A DNA stretch of 57,574 bases from Acidimicrobiaceae bacterium (GCA_003153575.1 PLZW01000003.1:1-57574), one strand, 5' to 3'. Positions 26,480-36,396 are shown, counted from the first letter of the stretch. Numbers and translations: made by a program. The notes: generated by a model not told the origin, from the letters alone.

Positions 26480-28738
26480 ATGCAGAGCTACGAGCCGTTC
26501 GACGGAGTGATCGCCCGGACCGAGGCCGAGTCCCAGCCCTCCTGGCCGGTCCCGCCCCACCCGGGCCCCGACGCCCCGAACGTGGTCGTCATCCTCCTCG
26601 ACGACACCGGCTTCTCCCACTTCGGGTGTTACGGCTCCGACCTCAGCACCCCCCATATCGACGCCCTGGCCGCTGACGGGCTGCGCTACTCCAACTTCCA
26701 CGTGACCCCCCTGTGCTCGCCCACCCGGGCCGCGCTGCTCACCGGCCGCAACCATCACGCCGTCGGCATGCGGGCCATCTCGAACTTCGACAGCGGCTAC
26801 CCCCACATGCGGGGGCACATCACGAATCACGCCACGACGATGGCAGAAGTCCTCCGTGACGAGGGCTACGCCACGTTCGCGGTGGGCAAGTGGCACCTGT
26901 GCCCGATGGACGAGGCGTCGGCGGCCGGCCCCTTCGGCCAGTGGCCCCTGCAGCGCGGCTTCGACCGGTTTTACGGCTTCCTCGAAGGCGAGACGGATCA
27001 GTTCTCACCCGATCTGGTCCACGACAACCACCACGTCGAGCCCCCGGTCTCCCCCGATGAGGGCTACCACCTCAGCGAGGACCTGGTCGACCACGCCATC
27101 CGCTTCATCCACGACTCGGTCTCCATCCGACCCGACCGGCCCTTCTTCACCTACCTCGCCTTCGGGGCCATGCACGCCCCGCACCAGGCACCGGCCGAAT
27201 ACCTGGAGAAGTGGCGGGGCCGGTTCGACGAGGGCTGGGACGTGGCCCGCGCCACGTGGTTCGCCCGGCAGGTCGAACTGGGCCTGCTGCCTCCCGACAC
27301 CGACCTCGCCCCCCGCAACCCGGGCGTCGAGCCGTGGGACAGCCTGCCCGACAACCAGCGGCGGCTGGCCGCCCGGCTCCAGGAGGCGTTCGCCGCCTTC
27401 CTCGAGCACACCGACGACCAGATCGGACGACTCGTCGACGACCTCGAGCGCCTCGGCCAACTCGACAACACCCTCATCGTGCTGCTGTCGGACAACGGGG
27501 CCAGCCAGGAGGGCGGCGAGTTCGGGGTCATGCACGAGATGAAGTACTTCAACATGATCCTGGAATCTCCCGACGAGGCGGTCCAGCGGATCGACGACAT
27601 CGGCGGGCCCCACAGCCACGCCAACTACCCGTGGGGCTGGGCCCAGGCCGGCAACACCCCGTTCAAGTGGTACAAGCAGAATACCCACGAGGGCGGGGTG
27701 CACGTGCCCCTCATCGTGCGGTGGCCGGCCCGGATCGCGGACGCCGGCGGCCTGCGGGACCAGTTCCACCACGTCAACGACATCGTCCCCACCATCTACG
27801 AGATCCTGGGAATCACCGCGCCCGACGTCTACCGGGGCTTCGAGCAGCTCCCGATCTCGGGGACGTCGATGGCCTATACGTTCGAGGCGCCCGACGCGCC
27901 CACCACCAAGGGCGTGCAGTACTACGAGATGTTCGGCCACCGGGCGATCATCTCGGACGGGTGGAAGGCCGTCACCCGCCACGACAAGGGGGTGCCCTTC
28001 GACGACGACGTATGGGAGCTCTACCACCTGGCCGAGGACCGCTCCGAGTGCCACGACCTGGCGTCGGACCAGCCCGAGCGGCTGGCCCAGCTCATCGCCC
28101 GGTGGTGGGTCGAGGCCGAGGAACAGGGCGTCCTGCCCCTCGACGACCGGAGCATCGAGCTGTTCTTCACCCGCTACCGCGACCACTCCCCCCACCCGAC
28201 GAGCCGGCACTACGAGTACTTCCCCCCGATGGCCCCGCTCCCCTCCCAGGTGTCACCGGGGCTCGGGGGACGCGGCTTCGACATGACGGCCGTCATCGAG
28301 CGCCGGCGGGGCCAGGGCGGCGTGCTGTTCGCCACCGGCACCGAGAACTCCGGCATCAGCTTCTTCGTCCAGGACGACCGGCTCGTGCTCGACTACAACA
28401 GCTTCAACGACCACACCGTCCTGGTGTCGGACGCCGACGTGCCCAAGGGGAGCTCCGAGGCGACCGTCGAGTTCCGCCGCACGGGGGCCGGCGGGACGGC
28501 CCGGCTGTTGATCGACGGGAAGCTCTGCGGCGAAGCGGAGGTGCCGTTCGCCATGCACATCATCTCCAGCGTCGGCCCGAGCGTGGGCTACGACCACGGC
28601 AGCCCGGTGAGCGAGCGCTACGTCGGCCACTTCCCCTTCGAGGGCACGCTCCACAAGCTCACGGTGGACGTGGGCCGCAAGCCTCCGGCGGCCGGCGGCG
28701 CGGCGGCCGAACAGCGCGCCGCCATGGCCCGCCAGTAG
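26480..28738 (+). CDS. Type I (formylglycine) sulfatase
   Basis: 752 residues; start ATG after GAGGAC. The metal site DDTGFSHFGCYG lies near residue 41 and the sulfatase signature CSPTRAALLTGR at 79-90. Cys79 is the residue converted to formylglycine, with the required Pro and Arg at +2 and +4. VGKWHL and the later VLLSDNGASQEGGEFG complete the metal and sulfate sites. After the alpha/beta core (about 1-560) come some 190 residues rich in beta strands (FSVQDD-like and LLIDGKLCGE), resembling a lectin-like jelly roll. No signal peptide is seen, so it is probably cytosolic. The substrate may be any sulfate ester. No formylglycine-generating enzyme gene is nearby. Confidence 0.9.
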   Translation: MQSYEPFDGVIARTEAESQPSWPVPPHPGPDAPNVVVILLDDTGFSHFGCYGSDLSTPHIDALAADGLRYSNFHVTPLCSPTRAALLTGRNHHAVGMRAISNFDSGYPHMRGHITNHATTMAEVLRDEGYATFAVGKWHLCPMDEASAAGPFGQWPLQRGFDRFYGFLEGETDQFSPDLVHDNHHVEPPVSPDEGYHLSEDLVDHAIRFIHDSVSIRPDRPFFTYLAFGAMHAPHQAPAEYLEKWRGRFDEGWDVARATWFARQVELGLLPPDTDLAPRNPGVEPWDSLPDNQRRLAARLQEAFAAFLEHTDDQIGRLVDDLERLGQLDNTLIVLLSDNGASQEGGEFGVMHEMKYFNMILESPDEAVQRIDDIGGPHSHANYPWGWAQAGNTPFKWYKQNTHEGGVHVPLIVRWPARIADAGGLRDQFHHVNDIVPTIYEILGITAPDVYRGFEQLPISGTSMAYTFEAPDAPTTKGVQYYEMFGHRAIISDGWKAVTRHDKGVPFDDDVWELYHLAEDRSECHDLASDQPERLAQLIARWWVEAEEQGVLPLDDRSIELFFTRYRDHSPHPTSRHYEYFPPMAPLPSQVSPGLGGRGFDMTAVIERRRGQGGVLFATGTENSGISFFVQDDRLVLDYNSFNDHTVLVSDADVPKGSSEATVEFRRTGAGGTARLLIDGKLCGEAEVPFAMHIISSVGPSVGYDHGSPVSERYVGHFPFEGTLHKLTVDVGRKPPAAGGAAAEQRAAMARQ

Positions 28739-28766
28739 CCGGACCGGAGACGGAGTCGGCGTTCGC

Positions 28767-29630
28767 CTACGCGGTGAAGCGGGCCGAGGCCCCGGCGTCG
28801 ACATCGATGACCGACCCGGTGATGTGCCGGGCCCCTTCCGAGCACAGGAAGACCACCGCCGCGGTGATCTCCTCGGCCTCCAGCCACGGGACGGGCTGGA
28901 CGTGCAACGTGGCCATCACCGCGGCCACCTCGTCCCTGGTCGGGTGCTCGAGGTCGGGGCGCATCAGGCGGTAGAGCATGTCGTTGTGGATCATGTCGGT
29001 CGAGATGTTGCCCGGGGCCACGGCGTTGACCGTCACGCCCGAGTGGGCCATGTCGTGGGCCACCGACTTGGTGAGGCCGATCACCCCCCACTTGGCGGCG
29101 CAGTAGGCCGGTATCAGCGGGTTGGCCGACCGCCCCATCATGGACGAGATGGTGATCATCCGGCCCCGACGCTGACGGCGCATGTGGGGGGCGGCGGCCC
29201 GCAGGGCGTTGAACACGCCGGTCAGGTTGGTGTCGACGGTCTCCGACCAGCCGGCGGCGTCGAGTTCGAAGATGGATCCGAGGGTCGAGATCCCGGCGTT
29301 GGCGATCATGATGTCGACCGAGCCCAGGGCCGCCACGACCCCGTCGACGAAGCCGATCATGGCGTCGAGGTCCCGCACGTCGGCCACCGCGGACATGCAG
29401 CGCCGCCCTTCGGCCTCCACCAGGCGGACCGTCTCGGCCAGGTCGTCGGCGGTGGCCAGCGGGTAGGACACGGTATCCAGATCGGCACAGCGGTCCACCA
29501 GGGCGATGTCGGCACCTTGGCGGGCCAGTTCGACCGCATGGCTCCGGCCCTGTCCCCGGGCTCCCCCGGTGATGACCGCCACGCGGCCGGTGAACTGCCC
29601 GGTCGACCCGGTCCCGACAACGTCCGTCAC
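28767..29630 (-). CDS. Mycofactocin-coupled short-chain dehydrogenase/reductase
   Basis: 287 residues from a GTG with AGGAGG upstream. SDR features: GGARGQGRSHA nucleotide loop near residue 23, NAG, and the catalytic Ser, Tyr and Lys in ISSMM and YCAAK. The insert after the second strand (DRCADLDTVSYPLATADDLA, then ETVRLVEAEGRR) is the mark of the mycofactocin-associated SDR family, in which NAD is held tightly and electrons pass to mycofactocin. That family oxidises alcohols. The mycofactocin synthesis genes are not in this window. It is convergent with the sulfatase (28 bp). Confidence 0.88.
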   Translation of the reverse strand: MTDVVGTGSTGQFTGRVAVITGGARGQGRSHAVELARQGADIALVDRCADLDTVSYPLATADDLAETVRLVEAEGRRCMSAVADVRDLDAMIGFVDGVVAALGSVDIMIANAGISTLGSIFELDAAGWSETVDTNLTGVFNALRAAAPHMRRQRRGRMITISSMMGRSANPLIPAYCAAKWGVIGLTKSVAHDMAHSGVTVNAVAPGNISTDMIHNDMLYRLMRPDLEHPTRDEVAAVMATLHVQPVPWLEAEEITAAVVFLCSEGARHITGSVIDVDAGASARFTA

Positions 29631-29730
29631 GGCGCCTCCTGTTGGGTCGCGTCCTCGTCAATCACGTCCACGGTCATTCACGTCCACGCTGCCGCCCCGC
29701 TCGGGCGGAAGCGGACGCCCCGGCGCGATC

Positions 29731-30525
29731 CTAGGACGCCCGGCTGGCGCGGCCCCAGGCCTGCAGCACGGCACGGTAGCGGCGGTCCCATGCGGCATAG
29801 GCGGTCCGCAGCGCCGGACCAGGCCAGTCGTCAGGCACCAGGTCGGGCGGGAGGAGCGGGTCGGACACCAGGTGGCGGAGCACGGCGGCGGACAGCTCGA
29901 ACCCGGGGGCCAGGTCGTCGGGACCCTCGGTGGGCCGGGCCCCAAGGGCGTCGAGCAGTGTCTCGGCCAGGTCCGACCATCCGGCCAGGTCCCAGAGGCC
30001 GGCCGCCAGGTCCCTACCGTTGCCGTCGGGAACGGCGTCGTACACGACGACGTCGGGATTGCCGGCCGGGTCGGGCCGGAGGTCGAGGTTGTCGGGGCGC
30101 AGCCAGACCCCTTCGCGCTGCTCGGCCAGGCGGGCGAGGGTCAGTCGGCGCCGTCGGGCGGCCCGCTGTTCGGCCGAGCTCCCGGCCGTGGTGACCACGA
30201 TCAGCCGCCACCGGCCCGTCCAAGGGCGGGTCCGGCCGGCCAGGCTGTCCTCCTGGCGGTCCCGGCGCTCGAGCAGCCGTCCGGCCAGCCGGTAGCAGCC
30301 GGCCCCGTCCGTCGTCGCCTCCCCCGAGGCCACCATCCGGCTGAGCGCCACCCGGGCCCGGTTGGGATTGATGCCGAACAGCCCGGCCAGGTGGACCAGG
30401 TGGGCCACCGGCAGCTCCGGCGGGTCCTCGCCCAGGAGCGCGCTGGCCAGCACCGAACGGGCCGTCATCGGAGGCGTTCCGGCCCGTGGATCGGTCCCGT
30501 TGAGGGGAGAAGCGGGAGCGCTCAT
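29731..30525 (-). CDS. PaaX-like transcriptional repressor
   Basis: 264 residues from the ATG at 30525; an ATG six codons upstream (30543) is also possible. An N-terminal winged helix (ARSVLASALLGEDPPELPVA, then FGINPNRARVALSRMVASGE) and the PaaX-type middle and C-terminal parts (WRLIVVTTAGSSAEQRAARR, LRHLVSDPLLPPDLVPDDWPG, AYAAWDRRY) match PaaX, the phenylacetyl-CoA-responsive repressor. Many actinobacterial PaaX-like proteins control lipid or aromatic genes. No paa genes lie nearby; the divergent partner is a desaturase, so an acyl-CoA-type effector is a reasonable inference. Confidence 0.85.
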   Translation of the reverse strand: MSAPASPLNGTDPRAGTPPMTARSVLASALLGEDPPELPVAHLVHLAGLFGINPNRARVALSRMVASGEATTDGAGCYRLAGRLLERRDRQEDSLAGRTRPWTGRWRLIVVTTAGSSAEQRAARRRRLTLARLAEQREGVWLRPDNLDLRPDPAGNPDVVVYDAVPDGNGRDLAAGLWDLAGWSDLAETLLDALGARPTEGPDDLAPGFELSAAVLRHLVSDPLLPPDLVPDDWPGPALRTAYAAWDRRYRAVLQAWGRASRAS

Positions 30526-30529
30526 CTTG

Positions 30530-30563
30530 TTACGAATTTGCATCGACTGGCACGGATCCGTAA
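30530..30563. promoter_or_regulatory. Candidate operator between the PaaX-like and desaturase genes
   Basis: TTACGAA (30530-30536) and TCCGTAA (30557-30563) form an inverted repeat with one mismatch, centred in the 48-bp divergent gap, with arms 27 bp apart. The gap is the most AT-rich stretch near these genes. Its position over both start regions suits a repressor of both genes. Confidence 0.4.
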
Positions 30564-30573
30564 TATAGCGGAC

Positions 30574-31521
30574 ATGGCGCCCACCATGGTGGCCGACAAG
30601 GCCTCCCGTCCCGATGTCTTCCCCACCGACCGGCTGCTCGACAGCGGCAAGGCGCGTCCCGACCTGCGCGCCGACCTGCGCCGCATCGACGACGTGCGGA
30701 ACGCGGTCACGGTGGCCTCGGTGTGGCTGTGGGTGGCCGTCATCATCGGGGGCGCGGTCTGGGTCGACCGGTGGTGGTCGTACCTCGTCGCCTTCGTCCT
30801 CATGGGCCCGATGTACGCCCGGTTCGCGATTCTGATGCACGAGGCGGCCCACAAACTGCTCTTCAGCGGCAAGCGGGCCAACGACTGGGTGGGCGCGTGG
30901 CTGATCGCGTACCCCACCTGGACCCCCATCGGCCTCTACCGCCGCGGCCACTTCGCCCACCACAAGGAGGAGTTCGGGCCGAACGAGCCCGACATCGCCT
31001 TCTACGGCGGGTACCCGTGCGACCGACGGGCCCTGGGGCGACGTCTCGTGCGCGACGCGGTCGGGATCTCCGGGTGGAAGAACTTCACTCCGCTGTTCCG
31101 TTCGCTCCGGATCGCCGCCTACCGGCGGACCTCGTTGTCGATCCTCGGTGTCCAGGTCGTCCTGTGGGGGATCATGTGGGCGGCCACCGGCCGGTGGTGG
31201 ATCTACCCCCTCCTGTGGTGGCTCCCCTGGATGACCCAGTGGCGGGTGATCAACCGGCTCCGGGCCATCGCCGAGCACGGCGGCCTCGAAGCCAGCCCCG
31301 ACCGTCGGGTCACCACCCACAACGTGCGCCAGGGCTGGATCGCCCGGTTCTGGTTCGTCCCCTACAACACCGGGTGGCACCTGGCCCACCACGTCGACAT
31401 GGGCGTCCCGTGGCGCAATCTCCCCCGGTTCCACACCGAGCTGGAGCGCGCCGGGTACGTGACCGGCGGGATCACCTATCCCAGCTACCGGGCCCTGTGG
31501 CGGGCCCTGTCCGCCGCCTGA
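30574..31521 (+). CDS. Membrane fatty acid desaturase
   Basis: 315 residues from the ATG at 30574. The three histidine boxes of di-iron membrane desaturases are present: HEAAH (89-93), HFAHH (126-130) and HLAHH near 270-275, with four hydrophobic segments arranged as two hairpins. Expected reaction is oxygen-dependent introduction of a double bond (or a hydroxyl) into an acyl chain, carotenoid or similar lipid, at the cytoplasmic face of the membrane. Length fits the family. It is divergent from the PaaX-like gene, which is probably its regulator. The much longer upstream frame is antisense to that gene and was rejected. Confidence 0.9.
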   Translation: MAPTMVADKASRPDVFPTDRLLDSGKARPDLRADLRRIDDVRNAVTVASVWLWVAVIIGGAVWVDRWWSYLVAFVLMGPMYARFAILMHEAAHKLLFSGKRANDWVGAWLIAYPTWTPIGLYRRGHFAHHKEEFGPNEPDIAFYGGYPCDRRALGRRLVRDAVGISGWKNFTPLFRSLRIAAYRRTSLSILGVQVVLWGIMWAATGRWWIYPLLWWLPWMTQWRVINRLRAIAEHGGLEASPDRRVTTHNVRQGWIARFWFVPYNTGWHLAHHVDMGVPWRNLPRFHTELERAGYVTGGITYPSYRALWRALSAA

Positions 31522-31560
31522 GGCACACCGCCATAGCGGCCCCAGCGGCCCCGACCGGAT

Positions 31561-33216
<1,656 letters not shown>

Positions 33217-33610
33217 CCGTGCTCGCCTCCGTCGTCGGTCGGCACCGATGGGCGCCGTGGGGTCCGACTGTAGGCACGCCACCAGGGGCATCGGGGAAAT
33301 TGACGAATGATTACCGTCTGATAACGGAGCGGTCGCGTACCGTTCACCTGCCGCTCCTACTGTCCGGAGGGATGGCAGAGCATTCGCAGGCGCAGTGCGC
33401 ACGATCCCGGCAGGACCGCAGGTCGAGTGCCGAGTCCGCCCACCGGGTCCAATGCCGTCCGGGGTCTTGGACCCCGTTGCCGCTCACGGCATCCCCGCCA
33501 CCGCCGGCCCCGCCGGTCAAGCGGTCCAGCAGCGGCTCGGCCGCGCGCTCCCGTCGACATCCTGAGACATGGTCGACCTGTGCGCTGCTCCGGGACGTCC
33601 GGGGGCGGGT
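33217..33610. other. 394-bp intergenic region between pgi and the first response regulator
   Basis: No gene is supported here. Frames through this stretch have irregular codon use and no family resemblance. It contains phased GTTCACC-like units (33309-33348) and two nested short inverted repeats (GGGTCCAA/TTGGACCC, and GGGGTC-TTG-GACCCC at 33461-33475). It must hold the divergent promoters of pgi and the response regulator. Confidence 0.6.
33309..33348 (+). promoter_or_regulatory. Weak Pho-box-like phased repeat
   Basis: Heptamers at 11-bp steps: GATTACC (33309), GATAACG (33320), GGTCGCG (33331) and GTTCACC (33342). Only the last matches the GTTCACC unit perfectly, but its flank CCGTTCACCT is identical to that at the other two sites. 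The orientation matches the downstream response regulator, whose start is about 260 bp away. Confidence 0.35.
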
Positions 33611-34360
33611 ATGACCTTGACGTTCCGCGAAGTCGAACGACAGGACCTGCCCGACGAGCAGGCACCCGTCATCCTCGTCATCGACGACGACCACCTCACA
33701 CGGGACTCACTCGCCGCCACCCTGTCGATCGAAGGATTCGACGTGATCACGGCGTCCACCGGCGACGAGGGGCTCGCCCTGGTCGGTTCCGGATCGCCGT
33801 CACTGGTCATCCTCGACACCCAGATCGGCGATTCCGAGGGATTCGCCGTCTTCCGTCGGATCACGGCCATCGCCCCGTGGGTACCCGTCATCATGATCAC
33901 CGAAGAGGACGACGAGCTGGACGCCGTGCTGGCGCTCGAGGCGGGCGCCGCCGACCACATCACCAAGCCCCCCCGTCCCCGCGAGCTGACCGCCCGCATC
34001 CGGGCCGTGCTCCGCCGGGTCGGCCGCCAGCCCCAGAGCCTCGTGCCTGCGCCACCCAGCGGCGCCTACACGTTCGGTCCCGTGATGGTCGACGTGGCGC
34101 GTCGCGAGGCGACGCTGCACGGCCGGGACGTCGAGCTGTCGCGCAAGGAGTTCGACCTGCTCGCCCTGCTGGTGTCAGAGGGCGGCCACGTCGTCACCCG
34201 CAAGCAGTGCATGGACCGGATCTGGAAGGACCGCAAGAAGGGGGACAGCCGCACGTTGGATACCCACGTGAAGCGCCTCCGCAAGAAGATCGAGGTCAAC
34301 CCGGCCGAGCCCATCCACCTCATCACCGTCCGGGGGGTCGGCTACCGCTTCAAGCCGTAG
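33611..34360 (+). CDS. OmpR/PhoB-family response regulator
   Basis: 249 residues from the ATG at 33611, directly after GGGGGCGGGT. Receiver domain: acidic triad IDDDH (25-27), phospho-acceptor Asp69 (VILDTQIGD), Thr97 and Lys119 (ITKP). The DNA-binding winged helix (about 145-249) has VELSRKEFDLLALL, DSRTLDTHVKRLRKKIE and VRGVGYRFKP. This is a complete, probably active regulator. No histidine kinase gene is adjacent, so it is an orphan within this window. The C-terminal codons form one arm of a long inverted repeat. The linker after the receiver is Gln/Pro rich. Confidence 0.93.
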   Translation: MTLTFREVERQDLPDEQAPVILVIDDDHLTRDSLAATLSIEGFDVITASTGDEGLALVGSGSPSLVILDTQIGDSEGFAVFRRITAIAPWVPVIMITEEDDELDAVLALEAGAADHITKPPRPRELTARIRAVLRRVGRQPQSLVPAPPSGAYTFGPVMVDVARREATLHGRDVELSRKEFDLLALLVSEGGHVVTRKQCMDRIWKDRKKGDSRTLDTHVKRLRKKIEVNPAEPIHLITVRGVGYRFKP

Positions 34361-34441
34361 GAGCCCGCCTGGCACCACATTTCGTCCATGCCCTCCCCCA
34401 ATGGTCGTCCGGTGGTGGTCGGGCGGGCTCCTACGGCTTGA
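34350..34441. repeat. Long inverted repeat (20-bp perfect arms) at the response-regulator 3' end
   Basis: The arms at 34350-34369 and 34422-34441 are perfect 20-bp complements. The stem continues past a 3x3 internal loop with CACCAC/GTGGTG. The left arm includes the last codons and the TAG of the regulator. The apical loop is about 35 nt. It would be a very stable RNA hairpin and may act as a terminator, although no T-run follows. The rest of 34361-34575 shows no gene. Confidence 0.8.
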
Positions 34442-34575
34442 GGCACCGGAATCCGGGTCCGGAGGGGCGGCGCGCCGTGCCGTAGACTTGCCCGGCCGGG
34501 GGAGCCGGGACGCCCTGTGGGCCATCCGCACCGCCCGACCCGCGGCACCCGTCGCCACCCGGAAGGAGCGCAGCG

Positions 34576-35094
34576 GTGCCCGAGTCGACCGGCACGAACG
34601 GACACGCCCCGCTCCGGCCGCGCACCGCCCACCCCCACCACGGACCGGGGCCGATGGCCGCCATCGCCAGCGGCGGGGCGCTCGGCACGCTGGCCCGGTA
34701 CGGCATGGAGCGGGCGCTGGTGCCCGATGCCCTCGGTTTCCCGTGGGCGACGCTGGCCGTCAATGTCGTCGGCTCGTTCGTGCTCGGCGTGGTGGTCACC
34801 CTGGTGGTCGAGCGCTGGCCCGGTGACCGGTGGCTGCGGCCCCTGGTGGCCGTCGGGTTCTGCGGCGGTTTCACCACCTTCTCCACGTTCGCCCTCGAGG
34901 TCGACCAGCGGATACGGCACGGCCACACCGGCATGGCGCTGGCCTACGTGGTGGCCAGTTTGGCGGCCGGCATGGGCGCCGCCCTGGCCGGGACGACCTT
35001 GGGCCGGGGCCGGCTGCTACCCGTCCCCCGCGGACCGGGCCTCCCCGACCCGGACCTCCTGGCCGGCGACGACGACCCGGCAGGCGTCGCATGA
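34576..35094 (+). CDS. crcB: CrcB-type fluoride exporter, subunit 1
   Basis: 172 residues from a GTG with AAGGAG 7 nt upstream. After a polar His/Pro-rich tail of about 27 residues there are four membrane helices. ASGGALGTLARYGMER, LAVNVVGSFVLG and VGFCGGFTTFSTFALEV are the CrcB/Fluc signatures (Asn in NxxGS, and the Phe/Ser/Thr filter in GGFTTFST). Fluc proteins are antiparallel dimeric fluoride channels in the plasma membrane. Here two homologues lie in tandem with an ATGA overlap, the arrangement of heterodimeric Fluc pairs. I looked for a fluoride riboswitch upstream and could not see one. Confidence 0.93.
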   Translation: MPESTGTNGHAPLRPRTAHPHHGPGPMAAIASGGALGTLARYGMERALVPDALGFPWATLAVNVVGSFVLGVVVTLVVERWPGDRWLRPLVAVGFCGGFTTFSTFALEVDQRIRHGHTGMALAYVVASLAAGMGAALAGTTLGRGRLLPVPRGPGLPDPDLLAGDDDPAGVA

Positions 35095-35459
35095 TCGTGC
35101 TGGGCCTGGTGGTAGCCGGCGGCTGCGGCGCCCTGTTGCGGTACGAAGTGGAGCTTGCCGTCCGCCGGTGGCTCGGTCCCTCGTTCCCGTTCGGCACGCT
35201 GATGATCAACGTGTCCGGGTCCTTCCTCCTCGGGCTACTGGCAGGACTGGCCGAGGCACACGGGATCGGACCCGGACCCGTCACCGTGGTCGGCACCGGG
35301 CTCCTCGGGGCCTACACCACGTACTCGACCTTCACCGTCGACACCGTCGGGCTGGCCGAGCGGGGCCGGGCGGGCGCGGCTGCAGTCAACGTGGCGGCCA
35401 GTCTGGCCCTCGGACTGGCGGCCGCCGGGCTCGGCCTGGCCGCAGGCATCGCCCTCTGA
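35091..35459 (+). CDS. crcB: CrcB-type fluoride exporter, subunit 2
   Basis: 122 residues, starting inside the previous gene's stop (ATGA). Four membrane helices with AGGCGALLRYEVEL, LMINVSGSFLLGLL and GTGLLGAYTTYSTFTVDT; the central Asn, Gly-Ser and TTYST are conserved. This copy lacks the N-terminal tail of its partner, as expected for one half of a heterodimer. It is the last gene before the Pho-box-like region of the second response regulator. Confidence 0.93.
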   Translation: MIVLGLVVAGGCGALLRYEVELAVRRWLGPSFPFGTLMINVSGSFLLGLLAGLAEAHGIGPGPVTVVGTGLLGAYTTYSTFTVDTVGLAERGRAGAAAVNVAASLALGLAAAGLGLAAGIAL

Positions 35460-35479
35460 CCTGCCCGATGCCACGCGAC

Positions 35480-35530
35480 GTTCACGGAATGATCACCGGG
35501 GGGTTCCCCACCGAACGTCCGCCGTTCACC
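35480..35530 (+). promoter_or_regulatory. Pho-box-like phased repeat upstream of the second response regulator
   Basis: Five heptamers fall at exact 11-bp steps: GTTCACG (35480), GATCACC (35491), GGTTCCC (35502), GAACGTC (35513) and GTTCACC (35524). Units 1, 2 and 5 match the GTTCACC consensus well; units 3 and 4 are weak. The array ends 35 bp before the gene start, a position compatible with autoregulation. Confidence 0.55.
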
Positions 35531-35565
35531 TGGCCTCCGTAGCGTGGCGCAGGGAGGAGGCGCCG

Positions 35566-36396
35566 GTGGTCGTGGAGCGAGACAGCATCAAGGTCCTGGT
35601 CGTCGAAGACGAGGAGTCCTACCGTCAAGCCCTGGCCTCCGGCCTCGCCCACGAGGGCTTCGAAGTGGTGCTCGCCGCCGACGGCCCCGAAGGGATCCGG
35701 CAGTTCGCCGACCACCAACCGGACATCGTCCTCCTCGACATGCTCCTGCCCGGGATGCACGGCATCGACGTGTGCCGGAAGCTCCGTGCCGTCTCCGAGG
35801 TGCCCATATTGATGGTGAGCGCCGTCGACACCGAGCTCGACGTCGTCCTCGGCCTCGAGCTCGGCGCCTCCGGCTACGTGACCAAGCCGTTCCGACTGCG
35901 CGAGCTGGTCGCCCGGATGCACGCCATCCTGCGCCGTGTGCACCCCCGCGGCATGCCGACACCGGTCGAGGTGGCGACGGGTCCGGTCCACCCGTCCGCC
36001 GCACGCTTTACCGACGTGCCGGTCACCGACGGCCACGAGACCGCATTCGGGGTGGTCACCATGGACTTCGTCCGCCGGGAGGTCACGGTGGCAGGAAGCC
36101 CGGTGCATCTGTCCCGCAAGGAGTTCGATCTCCTTGCCGCCCTGCTCCGGCCGGCCCGACGGGTCCGGTCCCGGGACGAGCTGATCGACCTGCTGTGGCC
36201 CGACACCTACCTCACCGACACCCGGACGCTGGACACTCACATCCACCGGCTGCGGTCCAAGCTCGAGCCCGACCCGACCGATCCGCGCTACATCGTCACC
36301 GTCCGGGGGGTCGGCTTCCGCATCGACCCCGACGGAACGTTCGGCGACCCCCCGGCGACCGAGCCTCGCGAGGCCGGCGAGTCCGTCAGCGCCTGA
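35566..36396 (+). CDS. OmpR/PhoB-family response regulator, probable phosphate-response regulator
   Basis: 276 residues from the GTG at 35566, after AGGGAGGAGG; the GTG two codons on is equally possible. Receiver: VVEDEE (acidic pocket 14-16), Asp58 (VLLDMLLPG), Ser85 and Lys107 (TKPF). Winged helix: VHLSRKEFDLLAALL, DTRTLDTHIHRLRSKLEPD and VRGVGFRID. The linker of about 40 residues is long. Its position beside pstSCAB and its own phased GTTCACC array make it a candidate PhoP/RegX3-type activator of phosphate-starvation genes. No histidine kinase gene is present in the block. It is convergent with pstB, with 15 bp between the stops. Confidence 0.9.
   Translation: MVVERDSIKVLVVEDEESYRQALASGLAHEGFEVVLAADGPEGIRQFADHQPDIVLLDMLLPGMHGIDVCRKLRAVSEVPILMVSAVDTELDVVLGLELGASGYVTKPFRLRELVARMHAILRRVHPRGMPTPVEVATGPVHPSAARFTDVPVTDGHETAFGVVTMDFVRREVTVAGSPVHLSRKEFDLLAALLRPARRVRSRDELIDLLWPDTYLTDTRTLDTHIHRLRSKLEPDPTDPRYIVTVRGVGFRIDPDGTFGDPPATEPREAGESVSA

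Noticed and set aside
34442..34575. Fluoride riboswitch upstream of crcB
   Set aside because: The conserved pseudoknot segments could not be found by eye; a covariance search would be decisive.
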